From contig NZ_PQWB01000011.1 in assembly GCF_002924365.1 (NCBI RefSeq), positions 92,132 through 156,131 on the forward strand: a stretch of 64,000 nt of DNA, read 5' to 3'. The notes under the pieces were generated by a model. It did not search any database. It had not been told where the DNA came from and was given only the letters and a program-made list of their open reading frames with translations. Shown one piece after another: positions 60,069 through 64,000 of this stretch. The stretch is from Chromobacterium alticapitis. GTDB lineage: Bacteria; Pseudomonadota; Gammaproteobacteria; Burkholderiales; Chromobacteriaceae. Position 1 is the stretch's first letter; each line of letters begins with the position of its first letter. Position numbers and translations under genes: made by a program.

Positions 60069-60479
60069 TCAGGGGGCTGCGGTGACGAAAGCGATCCGGA
60101 GCACGCCGTTTTGCTGCGCGGCGGCCAGCGTTTTGGCCACGCTTTCATAGCGGACGGCCTGGTCGGCCGACAGATGCAGCTCCACGTTCGGGTGAGCGGC
60201 GGCCGCGTCGGCGAAACGAGCCGGCAGATCTGTCTCCGCTACCGGCAGATCGTTCCAGAACATTTTGCCGTCGGCCCGCACCGCCAGCCGTATCTGTTCC
60301 GGCTTGGCCGCGGAGGCGGCCGCCTGGGCGCGCGGCAGGTCCACTTGCACTGCATTGGTCAGCAGCGGCGTAGTGATGATGAACACCACCAGCAGCACCA
60401 GCATCACGTCCACCAGCGGCGTGGTGTTGGGCTCGGCCATAGGCGCGGCCGGCCCCTGGTTGAAGCTACCGAAGGCCAT
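60069..60479 (-). CDS. exbD: Biopolymer transport protein ExbD
   Basis: 136-residue inner-membrane protein of the TonB energising complex. One membrane helix (residues about 22-42, LVDVMLVLLVVFIITTPLL) with the proton-conducting Asp in PLVDVML, and a periplasmic C-terminal domain. It overlaps exbB by 14 bases and is the last gene of the tonB-exbB-exbD operon. Confidence 0.93.
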   Translation of the reverse strand: MAFGSFNQGPAAPMAEPNTTPLVDVMLVLLVVFIITTPLLTNAVQVDLPRAQAAASAAKPEQIRLAVRADGKMFWNDLPVAETDLPARFADAAAAHPNVELHLSADQAVRYESVAKTLAAAQQNGVLRIAFVTAAP

Positions 60480-61143
60480 GGCTGTCTCCGGACTGGGTCA
60501 GCAATTGGGCGTGCAGGTCATGGGCGAAGTAGTCCAGCTCCTGCGACATCACGCGTTGGGCGCGGGTCAGCGCGTTGTAGGCCAGCACCGCCGGGATGGC
60601 GGCGGCCAGGCCGGCGGCGGTGGCCACCAGCGCCTCGCCTATCGGCCCGGCCACCGCGGCTATGCTCATCTGGCCGGCCTGGCCTATGTTCATCAGCGCG
60701 TGATAGATGCCCCAAACGGTGCCGAACAGGCCGACGAAGGGCGCGGTGGCGCCGATGGAGGCCAGCGCGGTCAGGCCGGTTTCCTGGTGGGCGTTTTCCT
60801 GCGCCAGCGCTTTGCGGATGGCGCGGGTCAGAAACTCGTCCACGCCGCAGGCCTGGCCCAGCGCGCGGCCTGCCTGGCTTTGATATTGCTGCAGAGCGGC
60901 GAGGCCGGCGCGCGCCAGGTTGGCGAACTGGCCCTGGCGGTTTTGCAGGCTGGCCTCGGCATGGGTCCAGTCTGCCGCGCTCCACAGCGCGCCTTCGGCT
61001 TCGCGATTGGCGCGGCGCAGGCGCCAGGTTTGCGCGCCGCGCACCAGGATCAGATACCAGGTCAGCACCGACATCAGGATGAGGAGCAGGAACACCGCGA
61101 TCAACACGGCGTCCCCTTGCTGGAATACGGTCAGAATGTTCAT
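60466..61143 (-). CDS. exbB: Biopolymer transport protein ExbB
   Basis: 225-residue membrane protein with three helices: about 15-35 (AVLIAVFLLLILMSVLTWYLIL), about 125-150 (TGLTALASIGATAPFVGLFGTVWGIYHALMNIG) and about 165-190 (GPIGEALVATAAGLAAAIPAVLAYNAL). The LGTVWGI and EALVATAAGLAAAIPA motifs are those of ExbB/TolQ/MotA channels. It forms the pentamer around ExbD. Its start overlaps the tonB stop by four bases. Confidence 0.95.
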   Translation of the reverse strand: MNILTVFQQGDAVLIAVFLLLILMSVLTWYLILVRGAQTWRLRRANREAEGALWSAADWTHAEASLQNRQGQFANLARAGLAALQQYQSQAGRALGQACGVDEFLTRAIRKALAQENAHQETGLTALASIGATAPFVGLFGTVWGIYHALMNIGQAGQMSIAAVAGPIGEALVATAAGLAAAIPAVLAYNALTRAQRVMSQELDYFAHDLHAQLLTQSGDSHGLR

Positions 61144-61826
61144 GAGCGGATCGATTTCAAGGAAAATTCAACGGGAACGATGAAGGTGTAGGCGATGGCT
61201 TCGTCGCCGCGCTTGGCCGGAATGAAGCGCCAGCGCTTGACGGCGGCCCGAGCGGCGCGATCCAGCCGCGGGAAGCCGCTGCTGTCCTGCACCGTCACGT
61301 CCAAAGGCTGGCCCTGGGCGCTGACATGCACGCGCAGCCGCACGGTGCCGGCCTCGCCGTCCTCCTGCGATTCCGCCGGGTAGGCCGGCGCGGGATTGTT
61401 CAGATAACCGCCGTGTGCCAGTGGTTCGGAGATGGTTTGCGGCTTGTCAGAGCCGGCCGGCTTGCCTGGGCTGACAGCTTGGCTTTCAGCGCTAGGCGCC
61501 TCGCCAGGCGAGATGGCGGCTGGAGCCGCAGGCAAGCTGGCTGCTTTGGCCGACGGCATGGGCTGCGATTTTTCCTGCGGCGCGGCTGTGGTTTTGGGCG
61601 CGGGCTTGGCTGGCGAGGGTTTGGCGTCCGCTGGGCGGGATTGCGGGGATGGCGCGGCAGCCTGCGGGCCAGCCGCGGCCGGCGTGACCATTTCCATCCG
61701 CGCCAGCTGTGGCGGCGTGATGCGCCGCGCAGCGGACGGCGCGCTGTTCAGTAGCCACAACGCCATGACATGCGTGGCCAACACGCAGCTAAGGGCGAAA
61801 AATTGCAAGAGTGGGGCTGACTTCAT
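61140..61826 (-). CDS. tonB: TonB energy-transducing protein
   Basis: 228-residue protein that couples the inner-membrane proton gradient to outer-membrane siderophore and vitamin receptors. N-terminal membrane anchor at residues 8-27 ([20 protein letters not shown]), a Pro/Lys/Ala-rich periplasm-spanning segment (48-140), and the C-terminal TonB domain (150-228: [64 protein letters not shown]). First gene of the operon; a Fur-box-like sequence precedes it, so iron repression is likely. Confidence 0.95.
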   Translation of the reverse strand: MKSAPLLQFFALSCVLATHVMALWLLNSAPSAARRITPPQLARMEMVTPAAAGPQAAAPSPQSRPADAKPSPAKPAPKTTAAPQEKSQPMPSAKAASLPAAPAAISPGEAPSAESQAVSPGKPAGSDKPQTISEPLAHGGYLNNPAPAYPAESQEDGEAGTVRLRVHVSAQGQPLDVTVQDSSGFPRLDRAARAAVKRWRFIPAKRGDEAIAYTFIVPVEFSLKSIRS

Positions 61827-61841
61827 GTTTTAAATAATAAC

Positions 61842-61860
61842 GCAAACCATTCTCATTATC
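61842..61860 (-). promoter_or_regulatory. Fur-box candidate upstream of tonB
   Basis: Minus-strand GATAATGAGAATGGTTTGC matches the 19-base Fur consensus at 14 positions, with the left 12 bases nearly perfect, 16 bases before the tonB start. Confidence 0.7.
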
Positions 61861-61891
61861 TAGAGGAGGCTGGCGATCCCCCTTGCCCATG

Positions 61892-61919
61892 CTTGCAATC
61901 GGGACAAACGCCAGCATAT
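61892..61919 (+). promoter_or_regulatory. Possible sigma-32 heat-shock promoter of hslVU
   Basis: CTTGCAA at 61892-61898 and CAGCATAT at 61912-61919 with a 13-base spacer resemble CTTGAAA and CCCCATTT. The -10 part is weak; the assignment leans on the known heat-shock control of hslVU. Confidence 0.4.
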
Positions 61920-61929
61920 GAGGGACAAA

Positions 61930-61948
61930 GGCCGGCACACCGCCGGCC
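61930..61948 (+). other. Stem-loop in the hslVU leader
   Basis: Perfect seven-base-pair stem GGCCGGC / GCCGGCC with a five-base loop, 23 bases before hslV, without a T-run. A leader stem-loop that stabilises hslVU mRNA has been described in E. coli; similarity of role is inference. Confidence 0.5.
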
Positions 61949-61970
61949 GCCATTTACTGGAATCCAAAAC

Positions 61971-62522
61971 ATGCAGCAGTTCGACGGAACCACCATTGTT
62001 TCCGTCCGGCGCGGCGAGCGCGTGGCGCTGGGCGGCGACGGGCAAGTGACCCTGGGCAATATCGTGATCAAGGCCACCGCGCGCAAGATACGCAAGCTGC
62101 ACGGCGGCAAGGTGCTGGCGGGCTTCGCCGGCGGCACCGCCGATGCTTTCACCCTGATCGAGCGCTTCGAGGCCAAGCTGCAGAAGCACCAGGGCAACTT
62201 GCTGGTGTCGGCGGTGGAGCTGGCCAAGGACTGGCGCACTGACCGCATGCTGCGCCGGCTGGAGGCGATGCTGATCGTGGCCGACAAGGACCACACGCTG
62301 ATCATCACCGGCAACGGCGACGTGCTGGAGCCGGAGCAGGGCATCGCCGCCATCGGCTCCGGCGGCGCCTTCGCCCAGTCCGCCGCGCGCGCGCTGTTCG
62401 AGAACACCGATCTCGCGCCGGAAGTGGTGGTGAAGAAATCGCTGGAGATCGCCGGCGACATCTGTATCTACACCAACCACAACCACCTGATCGAAACCCT
62501 GGGCCCGGACGACGAGGCCTGA
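61971..62522 (+). CDS. hslV: ATP-dependent protease peptidase subunit HslV
   Basis: 183-residue proteolytic core of the HslUV (ClpQY) protease, active as a double hexamer with an N-terminal Thr nucleophile. The motif [24 protein letters not shown] marks the active-site Thr, and [17 protein letters not shown] and [14 protein letters not shown] are diagnostic. Unlike E. coli, where Thr follows the initiator Met directly, six residues (QQFDG plus Met) precede the Thr pair, so removal of a short propeptide is needed. The gene is 44 bases upstream of hslU. Confidence 0.96.
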   Translation: MQQFDGTTIVSVRRGERVALGGDGQVTLGNIVIKATARKIRKLHGGKVLAGFAGGTADAFTLIERFEAKLQKHQGNLLVSAVELAKDWRTDRMLRRLEAMLIVADKDHTLIITGNGDVLEPEQGIAAIGSGGAFAQSAARALFENTDLAPEVVVKKSLEIAGDICIYTNHNHLIETLGPDDEA

Positions 62523-62566
62523 TCCCGAATGCAAGGCCCGGCGGGCGCCGCCGGGCGGAGAAAGTC

Positions 62567-63913
62567 ATGACGCAAATGACCCCGCAGGAAATCGTCCACG
62601 AACTGGACCAGCACATCATCGGCCAACACAAGGCCAAGCGCGCCGTCGCCATCGCCCTGCGCAACCGCTGGCGCCGCCAGCAGGTGGCTGAGCCGCTGCG
62701 CAGCGAAATCACGCCGAAGAATATATTGATGATAGGCCCCACCGGCGTGGGCAAGACCGAGATCGCCCGCCGCTTGGCCAAGCTGTCCGGCGCGCCCTTC
62801 ATCAAGGTGGAAGCCACCAAGTTCACCGAAGTCGGCTATGTCGGCCGCGACGTGGACACCATCATTCGCGACCTGATGGACGTGGCGATCAAGGACACCC
62901 GCGAAGCGGCGATCAAGCGCAACCGCGCGCGCGCCGAGGACGCCGCCGAGGAGCGCATTCTGGATGTGCTGCTGCCGCAGCCGCGCAAGCAGCCGTCCGG
63001 CTTCTTCGCCGAGGAGCCTGCCGCCGAGGAAAAGCACGAGGACGGCGCCACCCGCCAGAAATTCCGCAAGATGCTGCGCGAGGGCAAGTTCGACGATAAA
63101 GAGATCGAGCTGGAGATCGCCGCGCCGGCTGCCCAGATGAACGTGATGGCGCCGCCGGGCATGGAAGACTTCGCCAGCCAGTTGCAGGGCATGTTCCAGG
63201 GACTGGGCGCCGGCAAGAAGCAGGCCGCCAAGATGAAGGTGGCCGATGCCTTCAAGCTGCTGATCGACGAGGAGGCCGCCAAGCTGGTCAACGACGAAGA
63301 GCTGAAGGCCGAGGCGCTGAAGAATGTCGAGCAGAACGGCATCGTGTTCCTCGACGAGATCGACAAGGTCACCAGCCGCGGCGAAGGCCACAGCGGCGCC
63401 GACGTGTCGCGCGCCGGCGTGCAGCGCGACCTGCTGCCGCTGGTGGAGGGCACCACCGTGTCCACCAAGTACGGCATGGTGAAGACCGACCACATCCTGT
63501 TCATCGCCTCCGGCGCCTTCCAGCTGTCCAAGCCGTCGGACCTGATTCCAGAGTTGCAAGGCCGGCTGCCTATCCGCGTCGAGCTGTCGTCGCTGTCGGT
63601 GGACGACTTCAAGGCCATCCTGACCAGCACCAACGCCTGCCTGACGCGCCAGTACCAGGCGCTGCTGGCCACCGAGGGCGTGGAACTGGCGTTCGAGGCG
63701 TCCGGCATCCAGCGTCTGGCCGAGATCGCCTGGCAGGTGAACGAGAAAACCGAGAACATCGGCGCGCGCCGCTTGTACACGGTGATGGAGAAGCTGCTGG
63801 AGGAGGTGGCCTTCGATGCCAAGTCCGGCGAATGCAAGATCGACGGCGCTTATGTGGACAACAAGCTAGGCGAAGTGGCCGAGCGCGAGGACCTGGCGCG
63901 CTACGTGCTGTAA
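62567..63913 (+). CDS. hslU: ATP-dependent protease ATPase subunit HslU
   Basis: 448-residue AAA+ unfoldase that feeds substrates to HslV. Seen in order are [32 protein letters not shown], Walker [23 protein letters not shown], the pore GYVGRD motif, the helical I-domain (about residues 110-240), Walker [35 protein letters not shown], sensor II region [15 protein letters not shown], and the C-terminal YVL that docks into HslV. Length as in E. coli (443). GGAG lies upstream of the ATG. Confidence 0.97.
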   Translation: MTQMTPQEIVHELDQHIIGQHKAKRAVAIALRNRWRRQQVAEPLRSEITPKNILMIGPTGVGKTEIARRLAKLSGAPFIKVEATKFTEVGYVGRDVDTIIRDLMDVAIKDTREAAIKRNRARAEDAAEERILDVLLPQPRKQPSGFFAEEPAAEEKHEDGATRQKFRKMLREGKFDDKEIELEIAAPAAQMNVMAPPGMEDFASQLQGMFQGLGAGKKQAAKMKVADAFKLLIDEEAAKLVNDEELKAEALKNVEQNGIVFLDEIDKVTSRGEGHSGADVSRAGVQRDLLPLVEGTTVSTKYGMVKTDHILFIASGAFQLSKPSDLIPELQGRLPIRVELSSLSVDDFKAILTSTNACLTRQYQALLATEGVELAFEASGIQRLAEIAWQVNEKTENIGARRLYTVMEKLLEEVAFDAKSGECKIDGAYVDNKLGEVAEREDLARYVL

Positions 63914-63919
63914 CCTTCC

Positions 63920-64000
<81 letters not shown>

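Overview
The window is high-GC DNA of a free-living betaproteobacterium. Family content (GmhA, PyrBI, ExbBD-TonB, HslVU with an extended HslV N-terminus, many cyclic-di-GMP and chemotaxis proteins, paired secreted GDSL lipases) fits Chromobacterium or a close Neisseriales relative. That assignment is inference from gene content; no rRNA or other diagnostic marker lies in the window, and no tRNA, rRNA, CRISPR array or intact insertion sequence was seen.

Region 1 (1-3150) is ordinary chromosome: the 5' part of an aromatic aminotransferase gene, a small membrane protein, a GNAT acetyltransferase, an AlaX-like tRNA-editing protein and an EamA exporter. Region 2 (about 3290-21362) is the most notable part: a compact element on the minus strand that matches the tail, lysis and late-control half of a Mu-like phage. 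In transcription order it has a Mor-type activator, an M15 endolysin, a holin-like protein, nested Rz/Rz1 spanins, a TraR/DksA-like zinc finger, a coiled-coil membrane protein, a tail-collar fibre protein, gp37, sheath, tube, a three-domain muralytic protein in the tape-measure position, gp43/N, gp44/P, the gp45 spike, gp46/W, gp47/J, gp48/I and two tail-fibre cassettes. A LexA/CI-like S24 repressor gene is divergent from it. No transposase, integrase, terminase, portal, protease or capsid gene is present: the head module is missing between the zinc-finger/coiled-coil genes and gp37. I read it as a dedicated contractile phage-tail bacteriocin (R-type tailocin) with its own lysis cassette and SOS-type switch. 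It has duplicated, partly decayed tail-fibre cassettes, which suggests a changing target range.

Region 3 (21400-34960) holds gmhA, an HSL-type esterase, an HD-GYP protein, two paralogous secreted GDSL lipase/haemolysins flanking an rRNA methyltransferase gene, another alpha/beta hydrolase, small Zn and membrane proteins, an inositol-phosphatase-like gene, rsmE, a second HD-GYP protein and pyrBI behind a good promoter, a leader peptide and an attenuator-like terminator. Region 4 (35000-50050) carries a ClC transporter, acetyltransferases, a NYN-LOTUS protein, several periplasmic binding proteins, a YgjP/YaeQ pair, a two-domain lysozyme inhibitor, an RhlE helicase, TetR, a MASE1-PAS-GGDEF cyclase and an RsuA-type pseudouridine synthase. 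Region 5 (50045-64000) has a quinone reductase/LysR pair, a sigma-54 activator divergent from its likely target aldehyde dehydrogenase gene with a clear -24/-12 promoter, a split Aer-type energy-taxis pair, a DUF3857/transglutaminase protein, a Fur-box-preceded tonB-exbB-exbD operon, hslVU, and a hexanucleotide tandem repeat running off the window end.

Three sites (3134, 18432, 31208) match the parS core GTTNCACGTGNAAC, which suggests that this window lies in the ParB-loaded region around the chromosome origin; two of them sit at the edge of, and inside, the tailocin locus.
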